DNA of 33,473 nt from Candidatus Gastranaerophilales bacterium (GTDB taxonomy: Bacteria > Cyanobacteriota > Vampirovibrionia > Gastranaerophilales > Gastranaerophilaceae): positions 1 to 33,473 of the forward strand of contig CALUSN010000006.1 of the NCBI GenBank assembly GCA_944323435.1, given 5' to 3'. Under the pieces are notes generated by a model. That model worked only from the letters and a program-made list of their open reading frames with translations, was not told where the DNA came from and did no database searches. Position numbers and translations under genes: made by a program. Shown piece by piece: positions 25,502 through 33,473 of the stretch (position 1 is the stretch's first letter; the number at the start of each line of letters is the position of its first letter).

Positions 25502-27490
25502 ATGAGTAAATATTTATTGGAAGTCGGTGTTGAGGAATTGCCTTATAAATTTATACCTATGGCAATTTCACAATTAGAAAACGGTTTTAAAACTTTTCTG
25601 GATGATAACAAAGTAAAATTTGATAAGATTAAAGTCATGGCAACACCAAGGCGTCTGGCTGTCATTGTTGACGGGTTATCTTCTTCCCAGCCGGATGTGG
25701 AAAAAGTTGTTAAGGGTCCTATTGCAAAAGCTGCATTTGATGAGAACAATAAACCTACAAAAGCAGCGGAAGGTTTTGCAAACAAAAACGGCGTCGGAGT
25801 AAATGACCTTTATGTAGAAGATAACTACGTATACGCAAAAATATTTATCAAAGGTAAAAACACAAAAGATTTGCTTCAGGAAAATGTTCCTTTAATATTT
25901 TCAAAACTTCAGGGACCGCATTTTATGAGATGGGGAAACAACGATGTTAAATTCTCACGTCCGATTAGATGGGTTCTTTCGCTCCTTGACGGGGAAGAAG
26001 TCAAAGTCAGAATTATTGATAAAGACTCTTCTAATATTACAAATGGACACAGATTCTCTAAACAGAATATTGTAATCAATAATCCTGATGAATATGTAAA
26101 TAAATTAAGAGATGCAAAAGTTATAGTCGATCAGGAAGAAAGAAAAGAGCGTATTTTAGAATTAACTAAAAAAGAAGCAGATAAACTTAATGCAATTACT
26201 AAGATTTCCGATGACTTGTTGGAAGAAGTAACTTTTCTCTGCGAATGGCCGGTTGCTGTAGTATGCAATTTTGATGAAGCTTTCCTTACAATTCCGCAAG
26301 AAGTTGCGGTTACGGTCATGGAAACTCATCAGAGATATTTTGCGCTCTACACTAAAGAAGGTAAATTAATAAACAAATTTATTACTATTACAAACTATGT
26401 AGGTGATGAGTTTGAAAACATTAAAGCCGGTAACTTGAGAGTAATCAAGGCAAGGCTGGATGATGCGGTATTTTTCTTTAACGAAGATACTAAAAAACCT
26501 CTTGAATCTTATGTTGAGAATTTAAAAGGCATGACTTTCCAGAAGGGAATGGGCTCTGTTTACGATAAAACTCAGAGAATAATTAAGCTTTCCGAAAAGA
26601 TCTCGTCAGAGCTTGGAGTAAACAAGCCTTCAATCAAGAGAACGGCAGAGCTTTGCAAAGCCGATTTAGCGACAAACCTTGTATTTGAATTTACGGAGCT
26701 TCAAGGGTTTATCGGGGCAGATTATGCAAGAGTATCCGGAGAAGATGCTGAAGTTGCGGAAGGTATTAAAGAACATTATTTCCCGCTCAATGCCGACAGC
26801 GAAACCGCAAAATCAATCGAAGGTCAGATTGTAGGTATTGCAGATAAAATCGATACAATTTGTGCAGTATTTGTATCAGGTAAAAAACCAACAGGCTCTT
26901 CCGACCCGCTGGGCGTAAGACGTGCAGCTTTAGGTATTATTAAAACAATTCTTGAACATAACTTAAAACTTGATATTTCAAAATTGATTGATGAAACATT
27001 AGAACTTCTTCCGATGAAGGCTGATGTTAAAAAAGACGTGGAAGAGTTTTTTGTTCAAAGATTGATTATTTTTATGAATAACGATTACTCAAAAAATATT
27101 CTGGAAGCATGCTCAACAAATAATCCTTGCAAAGACTTCTGCGATTATTCTGAAAGAGTAAAAGCAATTTCAGGCGGAGTCGATGAAAAGCTCGTTGAAA
27201 ACGCCAACAGAGTTCTTAGAATATTAAAAGAAGAAGCCGGTGAAATTAAGCCGGAACTCTTTGTACTTGATGCAGAAAAGGATTTGTACAAGGCAATTGA
27301 AGGCGTAAAATTTGACGGTGATTACAAAAAATATCTCAAAGAATTAACAGACATAAATCCTGTTGTTACAAAATTCTTTGACGATGTTCTTGTAATGGAC
27401 AAAGACGAAAAAATTAAAAATAACAGGCTTGCACTATTGAAGAGTTTGAAAAATAAGTATATAATACTAACAGATTTCTCAAGATTGTAA
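25502..27490 (+). CDS. glyS: Glycyl-tRNA synthetase beta subunit
   Basis: Tetrameric (alpha2beta2) glycyl-tRNA synthetase; the beta chain recognises tRNA-Gly. The start YLLEVGVEELPYKFIPMA is diagnostic. Other family blocks are ATPRRLAVIVDGL, KGPIAKAAFD, FMRWGNNDVKFSRPIRW, ETHQRYFALY and GSSDPLGVRRAALGI. A DALR-like anticodon-binding part is near the end (ANRVLRILKEEAGEI). 662 aa is slightly short against ~690. The alpha gene glyQ is not adjacent. Confidence 0.96.
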   Translation: MSKYLLEVGVEELPYKFIPMAISQLENGFKTFLDDNKVKFDKIKVMATPRRLAVIVDGLSSSQPDVEKVVKGPIAKAAFDENNKPTKAAEGFANKNGVGVNDLYVEDNYVYAKIFIKGKNTKDLLQENVPLIFSKLQGPHFMRWGNNDVKFSRPIRWVLSLLDGEEVKVRIIDKDSSNITNGHRFSKQNIVINNPDEYVNKLRDAKVIVDQEERKERILELTKKEADKLNAITKISDDLLEEVTFLCEWPVAVVCNFDEAFLTIPQEVAVTVMETHQRYFALYTKEGKLINKFITITNYVGDEFENIKAGNLRVIKARLDDAVFFFNEDTKKPLESYVENLKGMTFQKGMGSVYDKTQRIIKLSEKISSELGVNKPSIKRTAELCKADLATNLVFEFTELQGFIGADYARVSGEDAEVAEGIKEHYFPLNADSETAKSIEGQIVGIADKIDTICAVFVSGKKPTGSSDPLGVRRAALGIIKTILEHNLKLDISKLIDETLELLPMKADVKKDVEEFFVQRLIIFMNNDYSKNILEACSTNNPCKDFCDYSERVKAISGGVDEKLVENANRVLRILKEEAGEIKPELFVLDAEKDLYKAIEGVKFDGDYKKYLKELTDINPVVTKFFDDVLVMDKDEKIKNNRLALLKSLKNKYIILTDFSRL

Positions 27491-27584
27491 AAAATTGTAA
27501 CAAGTTCCGTAAAAACAGTCAATTTTTATCTTGAGGAGACTTTATAAAAGTACAAGTGAAGGTAGTAAAAACAAAGAGGTCGTT

Positions 27585-27881
27585 ATGTTCAACCTGAAAT
27601 TTTTAAAGTCACTGAAACAAGCATTAGATACAAAAGCAAACTTATTAACATTCTCTAGCGGTCAAAGGCAGATGAATGAGAGTTATATAGAGTCATTGTC
27701 AAGCAATGAACTAAAAATAAAAGCTGACGAACAGAGGCTGGAAGCAATGGTCAGACAACAATTAAAAGAAGAGTTTCCGAACATTGAAAAGAGTTCTTCT
27801 TACGACTTACTGGTTGACGCTGTCATCCACAATTACAAGTCAAAACAGCTTCAAGCCATGGACAATACTGAAGTTAAGTAG
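27585..27881 (+). CDS. Small hypothetical protein
   Basis: 98 aa from ATG 27585, with AGAGGT at 27575-27580; an upstream TTG at 27531 would add 18 poorly coding residues. Basic at the N-terminus (MFNLKFLKSLKQALDTKANL), then acidic-helical with QLKEEFPNIEKSSSYDLLVDAV and a final YKSKQLQAMDN. No membrane segment, no known domain. It stands between glyS and a strong terminator and may be cotranscribed with glyS. Confidence 0.6.
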   Translation: MFNLKFLKSLKQALDTKANLLTFSSGQRQMNESYIESLSSNELKIKADEQRLEAMVRQQLKEEFPNIEKSSSYDLLVDAVIHNYKSKQLQAMDNTEVK

Positions 27882-27903
27882 TTTTGTCAATTAATAAAAA
27901 AAC

Positions 27904-27938
27904 ATAAAACCGTCCGGTCTATATCCGGACGGTTTTAT
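27904..27938. terminator. Bidirectional terminator
   Basis: Perfect 14-bp stem (27904-27917 with 27925-27938) with a 7-nt loop. GC core CCGTCCGG / CCGGACGG, flanked by AAAA and TTTT. Confidence 0.9.
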
Positions 27939-27960
27939 ATTGATTGTTATTTTCAGCAGG

Positions 27961-27989
27961 TTGCCGGTTGTTTATATTTCATTTATAAT
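27961..27989 (+). promoter_or_regulatory. Promoter of lepA, nearly leaderless
   Basis: TTGCCG (27961-27966), 17-bp spacer, TATAAT (27984-27989), then 9 nt to ATG 27999, with no Shine-Dalgarno site. The terminator immediately upstream isolates it. Confidence 0.65.
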
Positions 27990-27998
27990 AAAGCAGTT

Positions 27999-29804
27999 AT
28001 GAAATATAGAGAAAATGTTCGGAATTTTTGTATAATAGCACATATTGATCATGGGAAATCAACACTTGCCGACAGGTTATTGGAAGCGACAGGAACAATT
28101 GCAGAAAGAGATATGCAGGATCAGCTTCTGGATACAATGGATATTGAACGGGAGCGGGGTATTACTATCAAATTGAATGCCGCAAGAATGAATTATGAGG
28201 CACAAAACGGCGAAAAGTATATTTTTAACCTGATTGACACTCCGGGGCATGTTGATTTTTCGTATGAAGTTTCCCGCTCGCTTGCTGCTTGCGAAGGTGC
28301 TTTGCTTATCGTGGACGCTACTCAGGGGGTTGAGGCGCAAACGTTAGCCAATGTTTATATGGCAATAGAGCAGAATCTGGAAATAATTCCTGTTATCAAT
28401 AAAATTGACCTTCCGTCTGCCGATGTCGAAAGGGTTAAAGAAGAAATTGAAGAAATATTAGGAATTGATACTTCTATGGCAATTCCTGTAAGTGCAAAAA
28501 CCGGTTTAAATATTGATCAGGTTCTGGAAGCTATTGTAAAATACGTTCCGCCGCCTGTTGATACTTCTGAAAAACCTCTAAGGGCGCTTGTTTTTGACAG
28601 TGCTTACGACCCTTATCTCGGAACTTTGTGCTTCTTTAAGATTATGGACGGCAAAATGAAACTCGGGGATAAAGTTAAATTTATGGCGTCCGGAAAAGAG
28701 TATGAAATTGTTGAACTCGGGTATTTAACACCTCACAGAGTTCAGGTACGGGAGCTTGTCTGCGGGGATGTAGGGTATTTTGCAGGCTCAATCAAAGAGA
28801 TTACAAGATTTGTAGGTGATACGGTAACACACGTTGAAAATCCCGCAGGAGAGCCTTTACCCGGTTACAAAGAAGCGCTTCCAATGGTATTTTCGGGCAT
28901 GTATCCCGTTGATAATGAAGATTACCACGAACTTAAAGAGGCGCTGGAAAAACTCAAACTTTCTGACAGTTCAATTACATTTGAGCCGGAAACCTCAAGT
29001 GCGCTTGGTTTTGGATTCCGCTGCGGATTCCTTGGTATGCTCCATATGGAAATTGCTCAGGAACGTCTGGAGAGAGAATATGCTCTCTCTATTGTTACCA
29101 CCGCACCTTCTGTTGTATATAGAGTCCATAAAACAAACGGCGAGGTTGTGGAAATCGATAATCCGGCAAATCTGCCTGCTGCGCAATACAGAGACTATAT
29201 AGAAGAACCGTATGTAAAGGTCTCGATAATTACTCCGAATGATTATGTCGGGACTCTGATGGATTTATGCCAGACAAAACGCGGTATTTTTATTAACATG
29301 AATTATCTGGACAAAGTCCGTGTTGATTTAATCTACCACTTGCCTTTGAGTGAAGTTATTACTGATTTTTATGACCAGTTAAAATCACGTTCAAAAGGAT
29401 ATGCAAGTCTGGATTATGAATTTGAGGATTACAAGCGTTCAAAGCTTATCAAACTTGATGTAATGCTTGCGGGCGAAGTCGTTGACGCGCTTTCGGTAAT
29501 CTGTCATGAGGACAATGCTTATTATATCGGGCAGAAATTGACTGAAAAATTAAAAACAATTATTCCGCGCCAGATGTTTGAAGTCCCGATTCAGGCGGCA
29601 ATCGGCGGAAGAGTTATTGCAAGAACCAACATTAAAGCTTTAAGGAAAAGCGTTCTGGATAAATGCTACGGCGGTGATATTACCCGTAAGCGCAAACTTC
29701 TGGAAAAACAGAAGAAGGGTAAAAAGCGCATGAAAGCAATCGGGCGTGTAGAAGTCCCGCAGGAAGCTTTTATGGCAGTTTTGAGTCTAGATGAGGATAA
29801 GTAG
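27999..29804 (+). CDS. lepA: Elongation factor 4 (LepA)
   Basis: Ribosome-associated translational GTPase (back-translocation or initiation quality control). G1 AHIDHGKST at residues 14-22, switch [10 protein letters not shown]3 DTPGHVDF, G4 NKIDLP, G5 SAKTGLN. The LepA-specific C-terminal domain is seen in [20 protein letters not shown] and [22 protein letters not shown]. 601 aa is normal. It has its own promoter and is followed closely by the P-loop kinase gene. Confidence 0.97.
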   Translation: MKYRENVRNFCIIAHIDHGKSTLADRLLEATGTIAERDMQDQLLDTMDIERERGITIKLNAARMNYEAQNGEKYIFNLIDTPGHVDFSYEVSRSLAACEGALLIVDATQGVEAQTLANVYMAIEQNLEIIPVINKIDLPSADVERVKEEIEEILGIDTSMAIPVSAKTGLNIDQVLEAIVKYVPPPVDTSEKPLRALVFDSAYDPYLGTLCFFKIMDGKMKLGDKVKFMASGKEYEIVELGYLTPHRVQVRELVCGDVGYFAGSIKEITRFVGDTVTHVENPAGEPLPGYKEALPMVFSGMYPVDNEDYHELKEALEKLKLSDSSITFEPETSSALGFGFRCGFLGMLHMEIAQERLEREYALSIVTTAPSVVYRVHKTNGEVVEIDNPANLPAAQYRDYIEEPYVKVSIITPNDYVGTLMDLCQTKRGIFINMNYLDKVRVDLIYHLPLSEVITDFYDQLKSRSKGYASLDYEFEDYKRSKLIKLDVMLAGEVVDALSVICHEDNAYYIGQKLTEKLKTIIPRQMFEVPIQAAIGGRVIARTNIKALRKSVLDKCYGGDITRKRKLLEKQKKGKKRMKAIGRVEVPQEAFMAVLSLDEDK

Positions 29805-29811
29805 CCGGGCT

Positions 29812-30327
29812 ATGGCAGATAGGATTATAATTTTTTCGGGCAAACAATATTCGGGCAAAGATACCGCAGCAAAGATTCTGATGGAAGCGATGCCGGAGTT
29901 TAAGCGTTGTGCTATGGGTGATATTATCAAAATAGAATACGCCAAAAAGCATAATCTGACTTTTGAAGAAATAGAAGCGAATAAACCTAAGTACCGTCAG
30001 GGTTTAATTGATTTAGGTAATTGGGGAAGGGCGCAGAATCCGGATTACTGGTTAGAAAAAATTGTAGCGCAGGAGGGTAATATTGTTGTAACAGATGTCC
30101 GGATTAAGCACGAATATGAAGTTTTCAAAAAATCTGGAGCAATTTCAATAAGAATTGAAGCCGCAAGAGAAATAAGAGAAGCCCGCGGCGGAAAACTTGT
30201 CGGAGAAGATGATGTTACAGAGGTCGATTTAGATAATATTCAGGATTGGGATTTTCTAATCGACAATAACAAGGATTACGAAACATTGAGAAAAAATGTT
30301 CTAAAAATTGTTGAAAAATTGCGTTAA
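29812..30327 (+). CDS. P-loop kinase resembling phosphomevalonate kinase / phage dNMP kinase
   Basis: 171 aa from ATG 29812 (MADRIIIFSG); an in-frame ATG at 29791 overlaps lepA. The P-loop is IFSGKQYSGKDTAAK. Further blocks are IIKIEYAKKHNLTFEEI, YRQGLIDLGNWGRAQNPDYWLEKIV, VVTDVRIKHEYEVFKKSGA and VDLDNIQDWDFLIDNN. From memory these align in order with animal-type phosphomevalonate kinase (FSGKRKSGKD, GLDNFGDFDWVIENHG), a fold shared with T4 dNMP kinase. A nucleotide or small-phosphate kinase is likely; the substrate is open. No mevalonate gene is in the window. Confidence 0.7.
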   Translation: MADRIIIFSGKQYSGKDTAAKILMEAMPEFKRCAMGDIIKIEYAKKHNLTFEEIEANKPKYRQGLIDLGNWGRAQNPDYWLEKIVAQEGNIVVTDVRIKHEYEVFKKSGAISIRIEAAREIREARGGKLVGEDDVTEVDLDNIQDWDFLIDNNKDYETLRKNVLKIVEKLR

Positions 30328-30448
30328 TCATTAAAGTTATCTCCTTTTTATCTGATTTGTTAATTTTAAATGTTTAAGTGATTCTTCACCCCGAACTGCT
30401 GTCGGACTCGGAATGACGGCTAGTTTGTAGGTCTATCAGCCGGAGGGT

Positions 30449-30552
30449 GTCATTGCGAGGGTAAATGAATTAGGTTAGTAAGTGAGACTACTAATCGGGT
30501 GTCATTGCGAGGTGCGTGAGCGCCGTGGCAATCCATCACCTGTCATTGCGAG
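30449..30552. repeat. Cluster of GTCATTGCGAG repeat ends
   Basis: The 11-mer GTCATTGCGAG occurs at 30449, 30501 and 30542 in the same orientation. Around it (30381-30420, 30680-30720, 30761-30800) are further palindromic fragments containing GAATCTTCGGGCTAACGCCC-like sequence on the minus strand. The 554-bp spacer 30328-30881 holds no believable gene; its one open frame (from 30482) translates the repeats. Confidence 0.65.
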
Positions 30553-30646
30553 AAAATCTTTGATTTTCGTGGTAATCCATTTTTATTTAATTGTCAAATT
30601 TATTCTGGATTGCTTCGGGCTGCTCTGGCTGTTCCCTCGCAATGAC
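30542..30646 (+). repeat. MITE-like repeat, copy 2
   Basis: 105-bp segment with perfect 11-bp terminal inverted repeats (GTCATTGCGAG / CTCGCAATGAC). Its reverse complement matches 14231-14364 in order, minus the extra middle section of that copy. Confidence 0.75.
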
Positions 30647-30881
30647 ACCCAATTTGCAGGTTCCACTTACCAGATTGCCGTCATTCAGTGGGCGTTAGCC
30701 CGAAGAATCTCTAAAGTTAGTGAAGAGTGAGGTGTGAAGGGTGAAGATAAAAGTTAAATGGATTCTTCGCCCCTGAATTGGATGTCGGGCTAACGACAGA
30801 TCTATTACTTCAGGTTTGACATTAAATTCAGGATGCGGAAATTTAGTTTTATTCAATTGTCAAAGTTTATGATAGCTTATT

Positions 30882-32357
30882 TCAGGCTGTTCCTGCAGGC
30901 TTTGTGGCTGCCTGAGCAAGTGTATCTACAGGCTTTTTGGGGTTCAAGGTCCTATCAGCTATACTTCCCAGCTGGCTTAATCCTGCGCTTGCAAGAGAAC
31001 CGTATATAATACTCTGGACTCCGGAAAATAACATTGCCGTAAGTGCCATTGATGCTCCGATACCTGCGACAGCCGGGAAGCCTAGAGTCAAGGCTCTGGA
31101 GACTCTGTCCTCTTTAGTATCTGCCGTTCCGACAGCAATACCGCTTAAACCAATCATGCCGATACCGCTGATTATGTCAGAAGGCGCACCGCCAAGTACT
31201 AAGTCACGTTTTTTGTCAAAATAATCTATACATTCGCTATGATTAGCTTTTGTTAATTTTTTCTTTGCAGTTTTAAAACTTTCATCTAAAAGATTTTTTT
31301 CTTCTTTGGATATATACGGAGATATCAAATCTATTATCTCATTATACTTGCCGCGTATATCTTTTCCGTTTCCCATAAGCTCGTCAACAGCTTTTTTGCC
31401 ATTCTGTTCAAAAGTATTTCTGGAAGGCATCAGCATATCTTCAGCCCAGAAGGACATGTTATCTTTTATTATTTGTTTGTTGTGCTGCATTTTTTGAGCG
31501 AAAGTACCTTCAGATTTTATGCCTTTAAATTGTTTTAAATATCCGTTGAATAACTTGTTTTTAAAATCTTTTTCAAGATTCGACATTGCTTTTTCCTGCA
31601 GGGCAAGACGTTCCAGGGTATTATTGTGGGAAAAATACTGTTGTGACGCCTTTAGTTCACTCAATTTCTGTTCTAATTGTTTTTGTTCTGACGGTGATAA
31701 TTTTCCTTTATAGCTGTAGATTAAATCATCCAGTTCTTTCATTTTTGTTTTTGCTGATTTGTACTTGTGGAAAACAGTACTTTTACTTATGCCGTCAAAC
31801 CATTTTGTAATTCCGTCATGAACCGGAGTCATTATTTTTCTGAACCCTGAATCACAGGTTTTAAGAATTTTTCTTGCAGTTTCATTTTCAACTCCGTTGA
31901 ATTTTTCAGCAGTGCAGAGCCACTTAAAGCCCAGATCCTTTGAAGCGTTTGCAGAGTTTGTGAATTGAAAAATATCAAAAACTTTTTTTAAGAAATTTTC
32001 ACTGGCTTTGTAAAATTTACTTTTGAATATATCGTCTTTATTTTTTTGTACATTTATACTAGCCTTGTGCGATAAATTCTTCAATTTTCCAAGAAATTTT
32101 CCGGAAAATCTCGGGTTAAGAAGTGCTATCAGTGTTGATAATACAAGTACAGAACTGCCGGCTGCAATAGCTGTTTTATGAGATTTTTTCTTTTCTTCAT
32201 CCTGTTGATCTTTTACAAAGGTGTCTACTGTATTATTTATAACATTTTCAACTTTTTCAATCGGTTTGGCAATGACCTCGGGAGCATTTGGAGATGCTGC
32301 CGAAAAATTTACATATGATCTGTATTGATATGGATTGTTATACAAACCAAGAGACAT
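30882..32357 (-). CDS. Lineage-type membrane orphan protein
   Basis: 491 aa with no recognised domain. The N-terminus (MSLGLYNNPYQYRSYVNFSAAS) carries an N-F-small motif like that of the 13575 protein. A hydrophobic helix is near 62-81 (TAIAAGSSVLVLSTLIALL). A long charged helical body with coiled-coil character follows (about 190-270, KMKELDDLIYSYKGKLSPSEQKQLEQKLSELKA region). Further hydrophobic stretches are near 392-412 and 420-460, Gly/Ala-rich. The tail is Pro/Ala-rich. This suggests a membrane-bound structural or secreted-surface protein; function unknown. TTGACA lies on the minus strand about 50 nt upstream. Confidence 0.7.
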   Translation of the reverse strand: MSLGLYNNPYQYRSYVNFSAASPNAPEVIAKPIEKVENVINNTVDTFVKDQQDEEKKKSHKTAIAAGSSVLVLSTLIALLNPRFSGKFLGKLKNLSHKASINVQKNKDDIFKSKFYKASENFLKKVFDIFQFTNSANASKDLGFKWLCTAEKFNGVENETARKILKTCDSGFRKIMTPVHDGITKWFDGISKSTVFHKYKSAKTKMKELDDLIYSYKGKLSPSEQKQLEQKLSELKASQQYFSHNNTLERLALQEKAMSNLEKDFKNKLFNGYLKQFKGIKSEGTFAQKMQHNKQIIKDNMSFWAEDMLMPSRNTFEQNGKKAVDELMGNGKDIRGKYNEIIDLISPYISKEEKNLLDESFKTAKKKLTKANHSECIDYFDKKRDLVLGGAPSDIISGIGMIGLSGIAVGTADTKEDRVSRALTLGFPAVAGIGASMALTAMLFSGVQSIIYGSLASAGLSQLGSIADRTLNPKKPVDTLAQAATKPAGTA

Positions 32358-32385
32358 GAAAATATTACCTTCTTAACCTGCTACA

Positions 32386-32411
32386 ATAATATAAAGTATA
32401 TTTTTTGTCAA
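32386..32411 (-). promoter_or_regulatory. Possible promoter of the membrane orphan
   Basis: Minus-strand TTGACA (32411-32406), 14-bp spacer, TATTAT (32391-32386). The consensus -35 is good, the spacing short. Confidence 0.35.
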
Positions 32412-32516
32412 AAATTGCCAGATAACTTGTTTATATTAAGACATGTAACAAACGGAACTTTTTTTATTTTTTTTCGTCTATAAAACCGGAACAGCTTGAG
32501 AGAGGAGACGAAAAAG

Positions 32517-33443
32517 ATGAGCAGAGCTTTTAATAATGCTGAGTATATCGACAGCACGGAGATAGAAGCAAATTTACCGCGAACATTCAGTACGATTGTA
32601 AACAATGATGATATTTTACAAATGTATTTGAAAGAAATCGGCAGGAAGAAAATGTTAACAAAACTCGAAGAAGTAGAATTAGGACGACGCATACAGGAAG
32701 GAACGCCGCTGGAGCGGGAACAGGCCAAAAGAGAACTTATTCAGGCAAATTTAAGACTGGTTGTAAGTATTGCAAAAAAATACATTGGTCAGGGAATTTT
32801 ATTTATGGATCTGGTTCAGGAGGGTTCAATGGGATTAATCAAGGCCGCTGAAAAATTTGATTATAAAAAGAATTTCAAATTTTCAACATATGCTACCTGG
32901 TGGATTAAGCAAACAATTATAAGAGCAATATCAAACCATTCAAGAACAATAAGGATTCCGGTTCATATGCTGGAAAAAATCCGGAAGTATAAAAAGGCCT
33001 GCAGCATTGCTGCTTTCGATGAAAATATTGATATAGATGATGAAACTATTTCAAGACTTTCAGGATTAGACAGCAAAAAGATTAATGAGGTTAAAAACGC
33101 TTTAAAAAAAGAACCGATTAGTCTTGATACTTTTGTAACGGATGATTTATGTATACAGGATTATGTTGAGGACACTTCTTATTCTTCACCGGAAAACAGT
33201 GCGCAAATGAATTTAAGAAAAAAAGATGTAAAGCGGCTTTTAAATAAGCTTGACAGCAGAGAGCGGGAAATTTTAACCAGAAGATTCGGCATAGGAAATG
33301 AAGAACCGAAAACTTTAGAGCAAATAGGTAATGATTTAGGGTTTTCAAAAGAGAGGATAAGGCAGTTGGAGAATATTGCATTACAAAAATTGAGGAAAGT
33401 TGAGCGTGTGGATAATTTAAAAACCTATATAGAAGAAGAGTAG
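32517..33443 (+). CDS. Sigma-70 family RNA polymerase sigma factor (group 2-like)
   Basis: 308 aa from ATG 32517 (GAGGAG just upstream; the TTG at 32496 is not used). Region 1.2 is [26 protein letters not shown]. Region 2 is [12 protein letters not shown], then [20 protein letters not shown] and [19 protein letters not shown] for -10 binding. Region 3 starts [11 protein letters not shown]. Region 4 has [15 protein letters not shown] and [21 protein letters not shown], the -35-binding helix-turn-helix. Region 1.1 is missing, which with the short length suggests a group 2 (non-essential primary-like) factor as in cyanobacteria, though a short primary factor is possible. Confidence 0.92.
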   Translation: MSRAFNNAEYIDSTEIEANLPRTFSTIVNNDDILQMYLKEIGRKKMLTKLEEVELGRRIQEGTPLEREQAKRELIQANLRLVVSIAKKYIGQGILFMDLVQEGSMGLIKAAEKFDYKKNFKFSTYATWWIKQTIIRAISNHSRTIRIPVHMLEKIRKYKKACSIAAFDENIDIDDETISRLSGLDSKKINEVKNALKKEPISLDTFVTDDLCIQDYVEDTSYSSPENSAQMNLRKKDVKRLLNKLDSREREILTRRFGIGNEEPKTLEQIGNDLGFSKERIRQLENIALQKLRKVERVDNLKTYIEEE

Positions 33444-33457
33444 TAAATTGTTTTTAG

Positions 33458-33473
33458 CGGGATAGAGTTCCCG
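33458..33473 (+). terminator. Probable terminator cut by the window end
   Basis: CGGGA and TCCCG arms around a 6-nt loop, 15 bp after the sigma-factor stop codon; the expected T-run would lie beyond the window. Confidence 0.35.

Noticed and set aside
28834-29202. 122-codon frame inside lepA
   Set aside because: Out-of-frame shadow of a fully conserved gene.
30482-30730. Open frame in the 30-kb spacer
   Set aside because: Translates repeat copies; the same peptide fragments arise spuriously wherever this repeat occurs.
30328-30881. Possible CRISPR array because of repeated GTCATTGCGAG
   Set aside because: Spacing is irregular, units are inverted-ended and there are no spacers or cas genes.

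Overview
The window reads as the chromosome of an AT-rich, anaerobic, flagellated, Gram-negative-type bacterium. The best fit is the gut Melainabacteria (Vampirovibrionia, order Gastranaerophilales). That placement is inference from several signs: a fermentative ADP-forming acetyl-CoA synthetase, a separate glycyl-tRNA synthetase beta chain, a primary-like group 2 sigma factor as in the cyanobacterial relatives, an AsmA-type envelope protein, and two orphan proteins with an N-terminal Asn-Phe-small-residue motif that I associate with this order. No rRNA, tRNA, CRISPR array, transposase or prophage gene is visible.

Layout. Positions 78-3389 hold a giant flagellin whose variable core carries a GLUG-type beta-repeat region flanked by duplicated IN-like modules. 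It is followed by 33-bp tandem repeats and a terminator. A DnaJ-like co-chaperone with half a zinc finger (minus strand) comes next. A plus-strand run from 4925 to 14087 then encodes a histidine-kinase-like protein lacking its catalytic residues, a MalK-type ABC ATPase, an AsmA-family protein, a degenerate PilZ-like protein, a TPR protein, a uridine-kinase-like P-loop protein and a small lineage-type orphan preceded by a G-quadruplex-like tract. A 500-bp repeat-rich spacer (14088-14583) ends in a strong bidirectional terminator. The minus-strand acetyl-CoA synthetase follows, divergent from an mtnP / YggT / TPR-glycosyltransferase / GNAT-like series.

From 20352 there are a PlsC-like acyltransferase (minus), an unexplained 390-bp spacer, a GT2 glycosyltransferase, a small HAD protein (minus), lipA, a second TPR-glycosyltransferase, glyS, a small orphan, lepA and a P-loop kinase resembling animal phosphomevalonate kinase. 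A second repeat-rich spacer (30328-30881) carries an inverted copy of the element at 14231-14364. The window ends with a lineage-type membrane orphan (minus) and a sigma-70 gene.

The genes are mostly housekeeping plus envelope and surface functions. The most unusual items are the GLUG-bearing flagellin, the pseudo-histidine kinase next to an orphan ABC ATPase, the two TPR-glycosyltransferase paralogues (possible flagellin modifiers), several promoters that place transcription start almost exactly on the start codon, and a mobile-looking repeat family with terminal inverted repeats. I found no clear defence or mobile-island system.
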